Assembly (NCBI RefSeq): GCF_024448165.1
Contig: NZ_JAMOLN010000002.1
Location: 1-64,000, forward strand
Direction: 5' to 3'
Length of the DNA: 64,000 nt
Source: Streptomyces longispororuber
Lineage (GTDB): Bacteria; Actinomycetota; Actinomycetes; Streptomycetales; Streptomycetaceae
The notes beneath the pieces are model-generated. The model searched no databases, was not told the origin of the DNA, and saw only the letters and a list, made by a program, of their open reading frames with translations. Below are positions 1-9,596 of the stretch, in pieces (position 1 is the stretch's first letter; each line of letters starts with the position of its first letter). The position numbers were made by a program, and so were the translations under genes.

Positions 1-2036
1 GCTCGCCCGGCGGGCGCGCGGTGGCGGTGAAGGTGGTGCGGGACGCGCTGCTGCGGGACGAATTGTTCCGGCGGCGCTTCGTGCGCGAGGTCGAGGCGGC
101 GCGGCGAGTGACGGGATTCTTCACCGCCGGGGTGGTCGACGCCGATCCGGAGGGAAACCCGGCCTGGCTGGCCACGGAGTACGTTCCCGGACTTTCCCTC
201 CAGGACGCGGTGGCCTCGCACGGAGTGTGGCAGCAGCAGGCGGTACGGGGCCTGGGCGCCGCCCTGGCCGAGGCACTCGCCGCCGTGCACGCCGCGGACC
301 TGGTGCACCGCGATCTGAAGCCGTCCAACGTCCTGCTGGCGGCGGACGGTCCCCGGGTGATCGACTTCGGCATCTCGGCGGCGGCCGACGACACCGCGCT
401 CACCGAGGCCGGGATGGTCATCGGGACAGCCGGTTTCATCCCTCCCGAGCAGCTGCGCCACGAGAGCTTCGGACCGGCTGGTGACGTGTTCGCCCTGGGG
501 GCGGTGCTGGCGTACGCGGCCGCAGGAGTCGGCCCCTTCGGTGGCGGCGCAGCGCACGCGGTCAACTACCGGGTCGTGCACCAGGACCCCGACCTGAGGG
601 GCCTGGAGCCCGCTCTGGCGGCGGTGGTGGCCCAGTGTCTGGCGAAGGACCCGGAGGAGCGGCCCACGGTGTCGTGGTTGCTGGACGCATTAGGACACCC
701 GGAACCCACCGTCGACGACCGCCACGCTCGACAGGGCACTCCGGGACTGGAAGCCGACGTCACCACGGTTCAATGGATGCCCGGCCCAGTGGTCGAAACG
801 GCCGCACGGCTGCGGGCCGAGGTGCCCACAGAGCCCGTGCCCCGGGCAGAGGACGGCACGCCGGAGCCGCCGGCCGATGCACCTGCGCGCACCCGTCCCC
901 GCCACCTGCGGACGGTTCTCGCCGCGGCGACCGCCCTGGCCGTCGTAGTGACCGGTGCCGTCGTGTGGCAGGTGACCGCGAACAAGGGGACGGACGATTC
1001 CCCCTCCGCCGCCCCGCCGAACGTCGAGGAACTCTGGTCCCGGCCACTGCACGAGGGACAGACGATCGCGGCAACGGCGGACCGGACGGTCTACCTCCAG
1101 AACACGGACCGCCACGAGATCGCCGCCCTGTCCCTCGCCGACGGCTCCGATCGCTGGACCCGCCGCGTCAAGATCTCCGACATCTCCGGGGAGAGCGACT
1201 ACGTGAGGAACACGGTGGGAGACGACATCGAGGTCACCGGCGTCTCCGGCGGCCAGCTGTACTACGGAAGCGGACAGTACCTGTACGCGCTGGACGCGGA
1301 CGATGGTGATCCGCTCTGGAAGCACATGGACGACTCCTTCCACCCGTCCCCGATCGTCGTGGGTGACGGCGCCTACGCGCAGATGAACGCCTTCTTCTAC
1401 GTCCTCGACCCGCGGACGGGCAAGAAGCTGTGGACGCACGTGTACGACAGCCTGACGTCCGACGACGCCACCGTCACCGGTGACAAGCTCCTCACACACG
1501 GCAAGAAGAAGCTGATCGCGGTCCACATCCGTACACGCAAGGAGGCATGGACCTACGAAGCCGACTCCGAGGTGGAGACGGCCCCCGTGACGGCGAACGG
1601 CACGGTCTACTTCGGCACCAAGGACGGCGCTTTGTACGCCGTCGACGCCGCGTCGGGCGACGAGCTGTGGCGCGGCACCTTCGAGGGGGAGCTGTGGGAC
1701 GGCCGCCTCGGTGGGGGAGCCGGCGGGCCGGAAGTGGCCGACGGGACCGTCTACTTCGAGAACGACGGCTATGTGTCGGCCTTCGACGCGGACACCGGTC
1801 GGGTGCTGTGGCGGAACAAGCAGACGACGGAAGAGGTGACGTCCCTGACCGTCGTGGACGACACCCTCCTCGTCCACGACTCGGACGGGTACCTGAGCGC
1901 ACTGGACACCCGTAGCGGAAAGTCCCGATGGCGGGAACCGGTCGACATGGACGACGACTCGGACTTCTGGATCGCCGGAAGCACCGTGTTCGTCGAGCTG
2001 GACGACCGGCTGACCGCCTACCGGGCTGCTACCTGA
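1..2036 (+). CDS. Membrane Ser/Thr protein kinase with PQQ-propeller ectodomain (5' partial)
   Basis: Hanks-type kinase anchored in the membrane. The frame is open to the window edge (first full codon at base 3, reading SPGGRAVAVKVV), so the P-loop and true start lie outside; the GTG at 21 is not the start. HRDLKPSN and DFG catalytic motifs are near residues 95-120. A disordered linker follows, then one membrane helix (about residues 295-320), then an extracytoplasmic domain of repeated PQQ-like beta-propeller blades (patterns such as ALDADDGDPLWKH and VLDPRTGKKLWTH). It lies 47 bp upstream of a paralogue with the same architecture, so the pair looks like a tandem duplication. A TTA leucine codon occurs in frame at 690-692, which in Streptomyces would make translation bldA-dependent. 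The ligand of the ectodomain cannot be told from sequence. Confidence 0.9.
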   Translation, partial: SPGGRAVAVKVVRDALLRDELFRRRFVREVEAARRVTGFFTAGVVDADPEGNPAWLATEYVPGLSLQDAVASHGVWQQQAVRGLGAALAEALAAVHAADLVHRDLKPSNVLLAADGPRVIDFGISAAADDTALTEAGMVIGTAGFIPPEQLRHESFGPAGDVFALGAVLAYAAAGVGPFGGGAAHAVNYRVVHQDPDLRGLEPALAAVVAQCLAKDPEERPTVSWLLDALGHPEPTVDDRHARQGTPGLEADVTTVQWMPGPVVETAARLRAEVPTEPVPRAEDGTPEPPADAPARTRPRHLRTVLAAATALAVVVTGAVVWQVTANKGTDDSPSAAPPNVEELWSRPLHEGQTIAATADRTVYLQNTDRHEIAALSLADGSDRWTRRVKISDISGESDYVRNTVGDDIEVTGVSGGQLYYGSGQYLYALDADDGDPLWKHMDDSFHPSPIVVGDGAYAQMNAFFYVLDPRTGKKLWTHVYDSLTSDDATVTGDKLLTHGKKKLIAVHIRTRKEAWTYEADSEVETAPVTANGTVYFGTKDGALYAVDAASGDELWRGTFEGELWDGRLGGGAGGPEVADGTVYFENDGYVSAFDADTGRVLWRNKQTTEEVTSLTVVDDTLLVHDSDGYLSALDTRSGKSRWREPVDMDDDSDFWIAGSTVFVELDDRLTAYRAAT

Positions 2037-2083
2037 TCCACATGTCGTCCAGATCCGCGACAGCGACGAACGAGGAGGAGTGA

Positions 2084-4356
2084 GTGCAGGCGTACACGCC
2101 GCTGGAGGCGGGTGACCCCGTGCGAGTCGGCCCGTACCGGATCGTCGGAAGGCTCGGCTCGGGAGGGATGGGTCGCGTCTACCTCGGCCTGTCACCGGGC
2201 GGCCGGGCGACCGCGGTGAAGGTGGTGCACGACGAACTGGCCGAGGACCCGTCCTTCCGCACACGGTTCGGGCGGGAGGTGGCGGCGGCACGTCGGGTGA
2301 CGGGCCCCTTCACCGCGCCCCTGGTCGACGCGGACCCGGGCGCGGACGTGCCGTGGCTGGCCACCGCCCACGTGCCGGGCCTCTCGCTGGGCGCGGCGGT
2401 CGCGACGCACGGCGTCTGGCCCGAGCTGTCCGTACGGGCCCTGGGCTCCGGGCTGGCGGAGGCACTGGATGCGATCCACCGGGCCCACGTGGTGCACCGT
2501 GACCTGAAACCGTCGAACGTGCTGCTGGCACCGGACGGTCCGCGGGTGATCGACTTCGGGATCTCGGTGGCCGCCGACGACACCAAACTGACCACCACGG
2601 GGGCGGTGGTCGGCAGTCCCGGCTACCTTCCCCCCGAGCAACTGGTCGGTCGCGAGGTGGGGCCCGCCGGTGACGTGTTCGCGCTGGGTGCGCTGCTGGC
2701 GTACGCGGCGACCGGGACCGGCGCCTTCGGGGACGGGCTCGCATACGGCGTCAACTACCGTGTGGTCCACGAGGATCCCCACCTGGACGGCCTGCCGGAC
2801 GGCCTCGCCGACGTGGTCGCCCGGTGCCTGGCCAAGGACCCGCGGCAGCGGCCCGCGGTGCTCGAACTCATTGAGGAACTGGGCCGGTGGGAGGGGGCCG
2901 ACGGAACTCAGGGCACCTTCACCGCCGGCACGTGGCTGCCCGCGCCGATCGCCGCCGAAGTCACCGCTCTGCGCGCGGCCCCGCTGCCGGAAAAGCCCCC
3001 ACGACAGCGGAGGACGCGGACCTGCCGACGATCCCCGTGGGCACGGCCCCGACCGCCGTCGCCACGGCGCGGCTCGGCGCGCCGCCCACGCGGCCGTCGT
3101 TCGCCGCCCGGCTGCGCGGGGTGCCCCGGCAGCGGCGTACGGCGGTCATCGCCGCCGCGGGCAGCCTCGTCGTCCTGACCGTCGTCGCCGGCCTGCTCCT
3201 GCCACGCGCCTTCTCCGGCTCGCCGGACCGGGGCAACGACAAGGGCAGCACCGGCAGCCCCACGCCCGCCGCGAAACAGCTGGCCGTGCGGGAACAGTGG
3301 TCGTCCGACGAGGACTTCTGGCAGCCGGTGGCAGCCCACGGCAAGGTGGTCGGCGAGGGCCAGGACGGCGCGCTGCACGCGGTGGACGCCGGGAGCGGCG
3401 ACGCCGAGTGGACGTACGACGATCCGGGCGCCTCGTCCTTCGAGGGCGTGAGCGAAGGACTGGTGGTCGCCTCCAGCAGGGAGAACGGCACGATCCAGGG
3501 CATCGATCTGGACAGCGGCAAGCGGGCCTGGAGCGTGGCGGCCAAGGCGCACACGGCGCCCGGAACGTCGTTCCACCTCTATACACGGGTCGTGGTGGCC
3601 GACGGGACCGTCTACGTGAACGCCATGTACGACTTGCCCGAGGGGTCCGAACGCTTCGGCACGTACGCCGTGTCGGCCCTGGACGCCGCCACCGGGCGGC
3701 TGAAGTGGACCCGACCGATCGAGTACATCCTGTCCGGTGCGCTCGCGGTCGTGGACGGGGTCGTCTACGGCGGGGTGCGGGAGAAGGGCGGCACCTACTT
3801 TCACGCCTGGGACGCGGACACAGGAAAACAGCTCTGGCGGTACCACGCGAGCGCGAGCCGGCGCTACGGGGGCGAGCTGACGGCGATCGCCGTGTCGGAC
3901 GGCACGGTCTACTTCGGCGACGACCGCGGTGTCCTGCACGCCGTCGACGCCCGGCGGGGCACGAAGCTGTGGACGTACGAACCGGACGTCGACGGTGTGG
4001 AGGAGTGGCTCGAACCGCTCGTGGTCTCCGACGGCGTCGTCTACGGCGGGACCGGAGAGACCACCAGCGACTATGGACCCGGCGCCGTGCATGCGGTCGC
4101 CGCCGACTCCGGCAGACCGCTCTGGTCCGAGCACACCGAACGCGAACCCGAGCTGCACGGTCTGCTGGACGGCTCGCTGCTCTTCAGCACCAAAGCCGGC
4201 ACATTGCACACCGCGGACGCCCGTGCCGGAGTGTCCCCGGCTGAGGCGCGGCTGTCGTCCGGCGACCCCGACGCAACCTTCGATGGCGACCGGGTGTACT
4301 TCGACGGAGGCGACGGACGTCTTCACGCGGGAAGGATCTCCCTCACCGGCGGCTGA
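2084..4356 (+). pseudogene. Second Ser/Thr kinase with PQQ-propeller ectodomain, frameshifted in a C-run
   Basis: Paralogue of the preceding kinase. The GTG start at 2084 follows a purine-rich GAGGAGGAGTGA. The kinase part is complete: GSGGMGRVYLG P-loop, AVKVV lysine, HRDLKPSN, DFG. It is read in one frame to about 2995, while the rest (TTAEDADLPTIP linker, membrane helix AAGSLVVLTVVAGLLL, PQQ-like blades to the stop at 4354-4356) is in another. The switch is at the five-C run 2996-3000; adding one C joins the frames as EKPPTTAEDADLP. As given, the product would be a soluble kinase with a junk tail. A sequencing or assembly indel and a real phase mutation are both possible. No slippery heptamer or stimulator suggests programmed frameshifting. 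Confidence 0.85.
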
Positions 4357-4614
4357 GCAACGCGACCGGACAGGCCCGGCGTCCCGCAGGTCTCCCGGTG
4401 ACCGACGATCTTCGCCGACGTCATTCGCCCTCGACCAGCACGAGCATGACCGGACCCACGCACACCACAGCCCTCATCTGCACGTTTGGGATGCACCTCC
4501 CTCACTGGACGTGTGCGTTCATGTCTCGCACCATGGGCATGACTGGAGGCGCGGAGATCACGGCACTCAGCCGCCGCTCACCGGACGCACATGTACAGCA
4601 GAGGATGAAAAGGG
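4357..4614. other. Intergenic region with a histidine-rich open stretch
   Basis: No gene is supported between the kinase and the aldo/keto reductase. One plus-strand frame from about 4433 reads a His-rich stretch (HEHDRTHAHHSPHLHVWD, then HHGHDW) but has no start codon of its own and is continuous with an alternative frame of the kinase gene. It may be a remnant or a coincidence. The promoter of the reductase probably lies here, but no clear -35/-10 pair was found. Confidence 0.3.
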
Positions 4615-5607
4615 ATGGGGAACATGGAGCAGCGGACCTTCGGCAGGAGCAAGCAGCAGGTGTCCGTTGTCGGTCTGGGCACCTGGCAGCTGGGGGCTGA
4701 CTGGGGTGACGTGCAGGAGGAGGACGCTCTGGCGGTGCTGGATGCTGCCGTCGAGTCCGGGGTGACCTTCTTCGACACCGCCGACGTCTACGGGGACGGC
4801 CGCAGCGAGGAGCTCATCGGCCGGTTCCTGCGCCGGCGCCCGGACGCGGATGTACTGGTGGCCACGAAGATGGGCCGCCGGGTGGAACTGGATCCGGCGC
4901 TGTACACGCTGGACAACTTTCGCGCCTGGACGGACCGTTCGCGCCGCAACCTCGGGGTGGACCGTCTGGATCTGGTGCAGCTGCACTGTCCGCCCACGCC
5001 GGTGTTCTCCTCGGACGCCGTTTTCGACGCCCTCGACACTCTCGTGGAGGAGGGCCGGATCGCGGCGTACGGAGTGAGTGTGGAGACCTGCGCGGAGGCG
5101 CTGACCGCCATCGCGCGCCCTGGCACCGCGAGCGTGCAGATCATCTTCAACCCGTTCCGGCTCAAGCCCCTGGAGGAGGTACTGCCTGCGGCAGCACAGG
5201 CAGGAGTCGGCATCATCGCCCGTGTGCCGCTCGCCAGCGGACTCCTGTCCGGCCGGTACACCAAGGACACGGTCTTCGCCGCGAACGACCATCGCACCTT
5301 CAACCGGCAGGGTGAGGCCTTCGACCAGGGCGAGACGTTCGCAGGCGTCGACTTCGCGACGGGTGTCGAGGCCGCCGCCGCGTTCTCGGCGCTGGCGCCC
5401 GAAGGTGCCAGCCCGGCACAGACGGCATTGCGCTGGATCATGCAGCAGCCGGGCGTCTCCTCCGTCATTCCCGGCGCCCGCAACCCCGAGCAGGCCCGTG
5501 CCAACGCCCAGGCCTCCGCTCTGGCTCCGCTGCCGCAGTCGACGCTCGACGCCGTCCAGGCCCTGTACGACGACAAGATCCGAGGCCAGGTGCACCACCG
5601 CTGGTGA
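4615..5607 (+). CDS. Aldo/keto reductase
   Basis: NAD(P)H-dependent carbonyl reductase of the aldo/keto reductase superfamily, 330 residues, a normal length. The TIM-barrel tetrad is visible: D54 and Y59 in DTADVYG, K85 in VATKMGRR and H124 in VQLHCPP. The C-terminal half has ARVPLASGLLSGRY and IPGARNPEQA, typical of the YhdN/Tas-like branch. Starts at 4615 or at the ATG three codons later (4624) are both possible; AAAAGGG at 4608-4614 fits the latter. Monocistronic, followed by a hairpin at 5711-5739. Substrate unknown. Confidence 0.9.
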   Translation: MGNMEQRTFGRSKQQVSVVGLGTWQLGADWGDVQEEDALAVLDAAVESGVTFFDTADVYGDGRSEELIGRFLRRRPDADVLVATKMGRRVELDPALYTLDNFRAWTDRSRRNLGVDRLDLVQLHCPPTPVFSSDAVFDALDTLVEEGRIAAYGVSVETCAEALTAIARPGTASVQIIFNPFRLKPLEEVLPAAAQAGVGIIARVPLASGLLSGRYTKDTVFAANDHRTFNRQGEAFDQGETFAGVDFATGVEAAAAFSALAPEGASPAQTALRWIMQQPGVSSVIPGARNPEQARANAQASALAPLPQSTLDAVQALYDDKIRGQVHHRW

Positions 5608-5710
5608 TCCCATGTTCGCCGCAATGCACGTAAAGCAGCCCAGTTCATTCCTCCCTCGGATGGTTGGCGCAATGCCGACTGGCATCTGAGCTGGGTGCAG
5701 TTCGTTCTGC

Positions 5711-5739
5711 TGGACAGCGCTGAGCTGCAGCGCTGTCCA
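5711..5739 (+). terminator. Rho-independent-type hairpin after the aldo/keto reductase
   Basis: Perfect 11-bp inverted repeat (TGGACAGCGCT, 5711-5721, with AGCGCTGTCCA, 5729-5739) around a 7-nt loop, about 100 bp after the reductase stop. No U-tract, as is usual in high-GC actinobacteria. It occupies the ATG at 5739, which argues that the next gene starts later. Confidence 0.55.
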
Positions 5740-5774
5740 TGGACAAACGGTCCGGTGCGGTTGAGGATCTGCCT

Positions 5775-6281
5775 GTGACTGATGACGATCTCGTCCTGGC
5801 CGTGCGTGCGCAAGTGGCCGACAGGGAACTGCCGGAGCCTGCCTCTGCAGATCATGTAGGGGCAGTGGAGCAGATAGTGGGGCACCCCATGCCTCAACTC
5901 CTGCGAAGGCTGTACTGCGAAGTGGCCAACGGGGGCTTTGGCGCCTGGGACGTGGTGTCGTTGACGGACACCGGCGACTGGTTCAGCGACTGTGCGGACA
6001 TCACGGAGGCGTTCAGCAACTTCGCCGACCCCGAGAACCCTCTTCCGTCCGGGATCGTTCCGCTCATGGACCGGGGCTGTGCGATGTGGGCGCTGATCGA
6101 CTTCAGGACGGCCGACGGGCAGATGTGGGACTGGGACCCGAACCTGTGCTGCAGGGCGCATGCGCTGGCTCCGCTCAGCCAGTCGCTGGCCGAATGGCTC
6201 ACCGACTGGCTGAACGGCGCCATGCCGGACGGGCCCTACCCGAATCGTGTGCAGGTGGCGCAGGACTGTCCCGCGCGGTGA
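5775..6281 (+). CDS. SMI1/KNR4 (SUKH) family protein
   Basis: Small cytoplasmic SUKH-superfamily protein, 168 residues from the GTG at 5775. Support for that start is GAGGA at 5763-5767 and a hairpin covering the upstream ATG at 5739, which would add 12 residues. The family core is seen in GHPMPQLLRRLYCEVANGGFG, followed by a long acidic middle and a WDWDPN strand near the C-terminus. SUKH proteins are often immunity proteins to contact-dependent or polymorphic toxins, but no toxin or secretion gene is adjacent, so the role here is open. An orphan immunity gene is one option. Confidence 0.75.
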   Translation: MTDDDLVLAVRAQVADRELPEPASADHVGAVEQIVGHPMPQLLRRLYCEVANGGFGAWDVVSLTDTGDWFSDCADITEAFSNFADPENPLPSGIVPLMDRGCAMWALIDFRTADGQMWDWDPNLCCRAHALAPLSQSLAEWLTDWLNGAMPDGPYPNRVQVAQDCPAR

Positions 6282-6413
6282 CGGTGGATGAGCGGGGATG
6301 AATGGGCTGATCGGTCGGAGCGAGTGGATGACCCAGGGATCGTCTCTTTGGGCGGCGCGGCGATTCTGCAGAAGCGGGACGCGGCTGGGCTTGTGGCCGG
6401 CGGTGCCGAGCCC

Positions 6414-6914
6414 TCAGAGGGCTGGCGTTCCTTGCCGGCTGCCGTTGAAGTTGTGGCCCTTCTCGATGTCCGCGATCAGCGGGACGTGCGTGGGCCGCCA
6501 GCCCAGGCGTTGCTGCGTGAGCGCGCTCGACGCCGGAGTGTCGAGCGACGTCAAGGGGCCGGGAAGGCCGAAGTGTCGGCCTGCATCCTCGGCGGCGATG
6601 CTGACGACCGGCACGTTCAGCCGACGGCCGATGGCCTAGGCGGTCTCCCTGAAGGACACCGCTTCGTCATCGACCGCGTGGAGGCGCGAGCCGGCCGGAG
6701 CGCCCTCGACGGCCAGCCGGTACAGGTGTGCCGCGTCCAGCCGGTGCACCGCGGGCCACCGGTTCGATCCGTCGCCGACATAGGCGGACACGCCCCTCGC
6801 CCGGGCGATGCCGATGAGCGTGGGTACGAAGCCCTTGTGGTCCCCTTCGTCGTGCACCAGCGGCGCGAGCCGTAGGACGGCCGCGCGCACGCCCCGCTCT
6901 GCCATGGCGATCAC
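6414..6914 (-). pseudogene. Remnant of an NAD(P)-dependent SDR/epimerase, nonsense-interrupted and N-truncated
   Basis: The minus strand reads the C-terminal half of an atypical SDR epimerase (VLRLAPLVHDEGDHKGFVP..., YVGDGSNRWPAVHRLDAA, HAVDDEAVSFRETA). An in-frame TAG at 6638-6636 breaks it. The same frame then continues with AIGRRLNVPVVSIAAED and SALTQQRLGWRPTHVPLIADIEKG to a natural stop at 6414-6416. The N-terminal Rossmann part with GxxGxxG is absent; recognisable similarity ends near 6915. This is a decayed gene, not two small ones. Confidence 0.75.
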
Positions 6915-7190
6915 GACATGCTCGGCCGGAACCCTTCGACGCCGCCCGTGCCCCTGCCTCCGGGCGACCCGTCGCCTCTCGAGTGAACCTCACGCTCCCG
7001 GTACGAACCGCAAGGCAGGGCCTCCACCATCTCGGCGAAGGCTCGCCCGCGCGCGGCACGGGGCGGTGCAGCACCGGTAGCGGCGGAAGAACACCTGGTG
7101 ACGGCCGGGCGAAGTCCGGCTCCGCGCGGCCGTCACCGTGATCTTCTCCTCCGAGCGGAACCACGCGTCTCGCGTCCCGGAGGGGGAACC

Positions 7191-8243
7191 TTGTTGCTCA
7201 CACGCACCAGATGCGTCCGTCTCGTCCTCGTGGCGGCTGTGCTCGGTCTCGGCGCGGGTCTCACCCCGCCCGCCGCTCCGGCCTCGGCCGCGCCCGCCCT
7301 CGCGTCGGGTGCCAGTGCTGGGGAGGCCTGTCCCCGGCAGATGCTCGGGGCTCCGGCCGGGACCCGGCGGGCAGGTATCGCCGACGCCGATCCGACGGGC
7401 CGTTTCCAGGCCGGCTACGTCGAGGATGCGTCGTTCATCAGCCGTCTCGCTCTCTGGACCGACGGCGTGGCACAGCCGCAGACCCTGGGGGCCGAACATC
7501 CCGGAGTGACGGGGGTCAACTCCCATGGGGACATGGTCGGTTCGGACTTCTTCCCGGAAGGTGGAGGGCGCGGCTGGTCCTACCGGAACGGCGAGTTCAA
7601 CACGCTGCCTGGTCTGAGCGCCGGGGCGTCGGGCTTCCCGGCCGCGGTCAACGCCGAGGGGACCGCCGCGGGTTCGAGTCTCGACGGCGGCGCCTTCCTG
7701 CCGGTCCTCTGGGCTCCCGACGGCGCCGTACGACAGCTCGCGCTGCCCGAGGGGGATACCCGGGGGCAGGCGCAGGACATCGATGACGACGGCACCGTGG
7801 TCGGCTGGGCCTCTACCGACGCGGGCGTGACCCACGCAGTGCGCTGGCTGCCCGACGGCTCGGTGGAGCGCCTGCCGGGGACGCCGCCGCAGGACGGTTC
7901 GCGCGCCACGGCTGTCCGCGGCGGGAACGTGATCGGCCAGGTGATCCCGGACACGGGCGACTCGTCGATGCTGCTGTGGCGCTGGGACACCGCGTCCCCG
8001 CAGGCGTTCACCGGTACGCCGCAAGCGGTCAACGCCCGGGGTGCGGTGGTGGAACTGACCTCCTACTACGTCAAACTGCAGCTCACCGAACCGGACGGCA
8101 CGGTGCGCTCGCTGCCCACCGACACGACCCCCTACCCCACGGGCCACGTCGTGGCCCTCACCGATGCCGGGGTCGCCTATGGCAATTGGAACAGCACACC
8201 GGTCAAGTGGGACTGCCGACCGGCTGCCCTGGCAGAGCGCTGA
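7191..8243 (+). CDS. Secreted HAF-repeat protein
   Basis: Predicted exported protein of about 350 residues. The TTG start at 7191 (or 7194) follows GGAGGGGGAA at 7179-7188; an open frame extends further upstream but lacks such a site. A signal peptide follows (basic LTRTRCVR, hydrophobic LVLVAAVLGLGAGL, cleavage near ASAAPA). The mature part is built of HAF-type repeats such as INDDGTVVGWAS-like units (DIDDDGTVVGWAS, VNAEGTAAGSS, VNSHGDMVGSD), as found in extracellular beta-propeller proteins of actinomycetes. Two cysteines near each end (EACP and WDCRP) may form a disulphide. Function unknown. Confidence 0.75.
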   Translation: MLLTRTRCVRLVLVAAVLGLGAGLTPPAAPASAAPALASGASAGEACPRQMLGAPAGTRRAGIADADPTGRFQAGYVEDASFISRLALWTDGVAQPQTLGAEHPGVTGVNSHGDMVGSDFFPEGGGRGWSYRNGEFNTLPGLSAGASGFPAAVNAEGTAAGSSLDGGAFLPVLWAPDGAVRQLALPEGDTRGQAQDIDDDGTVVGWASTDAGVTHAVRWLPDGSVERLPGTPPQDGSRATAVRGGNVIGQVIPDTGDSSMLLWRWDTASPQAFTGTPQAVNARGAVVELTSYYVKLQLTEPDGTVRSLPTDTTPYPTGHVVALTDAGVAYGNWNSTPVKWDCRPAALAER

Positions 8244-8260
8244 CCGGTCGAGCGGACCGG
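8244..8260 (+). terminator. Short hairpin immediately after the HAF-repeat gene
   Basis: CCGGTC (8244-8249) pairs with GACCGG (8255-8260) across a 5-nt loop, directly abutting the stop codon. Candidate terminator. Confidence 0.4.
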
Positions 8261-8330
8261 CCTGCCCACAGCACTGGGTGAACGCAGAGCCGACGCCGGC
8301 ACACCTGCGCTCGGAGGCGGGCGCGCGGCG

Positions 8331-8456
8331 TCACCCGTGGTCTTCCCATTCCTCTTGGCAGAATCGCGCTTCGCTGAGCATGGCGTCTCCTGCTCTGGTG
8401 GCCCGTACGTACATGTTGAGGTCATCAGGCCCGAGGTCCCCGCCGCAGCCGAACAC
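8331..8456 (-). CDS. Possible 41-residue ORF or gene remnant
   Basis: Minus-strand frame from GTG 8456 reads VFGCGGDLGPDDLNMYV, then RATRAGDAMLSEARFCQEEW and EDHG before TGA. Amino-acid composition looks protein-like and about two thirds of codons end in G/C, but there is no clear ribosome-binding site, and the frame is closed by TGA just upstream. It could be the C-terminus of a decayed gene. Not recognised. Confidence 0.25.
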   Translation of the reverse strand: MFGCGGDLGPDDLNMYVRATRAGDAMLSEARFCQEEWEDHG

Positions 8457-8471
8457 CAGCTGTATGGGCCC

Positions 8472-9446
8472 TCAGGTGGTGTGCAGGGCTGAGGTGAGGG
8501 CGTCGATGGCGAGTTTGCGGGCGACGTTGGCGGCGCGGGTGTCGCGCAGGCTGTCCAGGAGCAGGAAGTCGTGGACCATGCCCGCGACGCGGACGGATGT
8601 CACGTCCACTCCCGCCTCACGGAGCTTGTTCGCGTACTGCTCGCCCTCGTCGCGCAGTACGTCGGCCTCGTCGGTGATGACCAGCGTGGTGGGGAGGCCC
8701 TTGAGCTGATCGAGGGGCGTCCGCAGAGGTGAGGCGTGGTGCTCGGCGCGCTGGGCGGGGTCGGTGGTGTAGGCGTCCCAGAACCACTTCATCCCGTCGC
8801 GGGTGAGGTAGTAGCCCTCCGCGAACTGCAGGTACGACGGGGTGTCGAAGTCAGCGTTCGTGACCGGGTACAGCAGGACCTGCGCCTTGAGGTCGATGCC
8901 GCCGCGCTCCTTGTTCATCAGGGCGAACACCGCGGACATGCAGCCGCCGACCGACTCCCCGGTCACGGCGATGCGTGAGGTGTCCAGGCCGTGCGCGGCG
9001 CCGTTCTCCAGGACCCACTTGCCCACCGCGTAGTTCTGCTCGACCTGTGTCGGGTACTTCGCCTCCGGTGCACGGTCGTAGACCGGGAAGACGCCGGCGG
9101 CACCGGCGCCGACCGCCAGCTCGCGGAAGAGCCTGTCGTGGGTCTTGTCGTCGCCGAAGACCCAGCCGGCACCGTGGATGTAGAACACCACCGGAAGCGG
9201 CCCGGTGGATCCCTTCGGCCGGATGATGCGGGTTCGGACCGTGCCCCACTCGCCGGCGTCGACGTCGACCCACTCCTCGTCGACGTCCGGGCGCGGGACG
9301 CTCGGATCGCTCTGCAGACCGAGGAGGATGTCACGGCCCTTCTCCGGTGGGACCTCGTAGATCCGCGGGTGGGGGTCGGTTGCTTCACACAGTTCTTTGG
9401 CGGCAGGTTCGAGGTACGGGGTGATGGGCGGCGGTATCTCGGTCAT
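8472..9446 (-). CDS. Alpha/beta hydrolase, hormone-sensitive-lipase family esterase
   Basis: Carboxylesterase-type hydrolase, 324 residues, cytoplasmic (no signal peptide). The HSL family signature is complete: oxyanion-hole HGAGW at residues 91-95, nucleophile S165 in GESVGG, acid D262 in DEADVLRDEGE, and H292 in GMVHDF. The N-terminal cap region (about residues 1-60) is typical. The ATG at 9446 has AGGGAG upstream. It lies downstream of, and in the same direction as, the OYE-type oxidoreductase but 150 bp away, so co-transcription is possible, not proven. Substrate unknown; short-chain or aryl esters are usual for the family. Confidence 0.9.
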   Translation of the reverse strand: MTEIPPPITPYLEPAAKELCEATDPHPRIYEVPPEKGRDILLGLQSDPSVPRPDVDEEWVDVDAGEWGTVRTRIIRPKGSTGPLPVVFYIHGAGWVFGDDKTHDRLFRELAVGAGAAGVFPVYDRAPEAKYPTQVEQNYAVGKWVLENGAAHGLDTSRIAVTGESVGGCMSAVFALMNKERGGIDLKAQVLLYPVTNADFDTPSYLQFAEGYYLTRDGMKWFWDAYTTDPAQRAEHHASPLRTPLDQLKGLPTTLVITDEADVLRDEGEQYANKLREAGVDVTSVRVAGMVHDFLLLDSLRDTRAANVARKLAIDALTSALHTT

Positions 9447-9596
9447 GACTGCTCCCTGCGCCGGATGTGTGCTCTGTGCCTCGCATCCGGCGCCTCTAGG
9501 TCAGAACTTCACACGCCTGTCCATCCTTGCGGCCTATTGGTGATGTGCAACTTGCAGGGGAATTTCGCGCCTGCCGGGCGGTATGGCCCGCAGTGG

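Noticed and set aside
2990-3005. Programmed -1 frameshifting in the second kinase
   Set aside because: No classical X-XXY-YYZ slippery heptamer and no stimulatory stem noticed; a one-base homopolymer indel explains it more simply.
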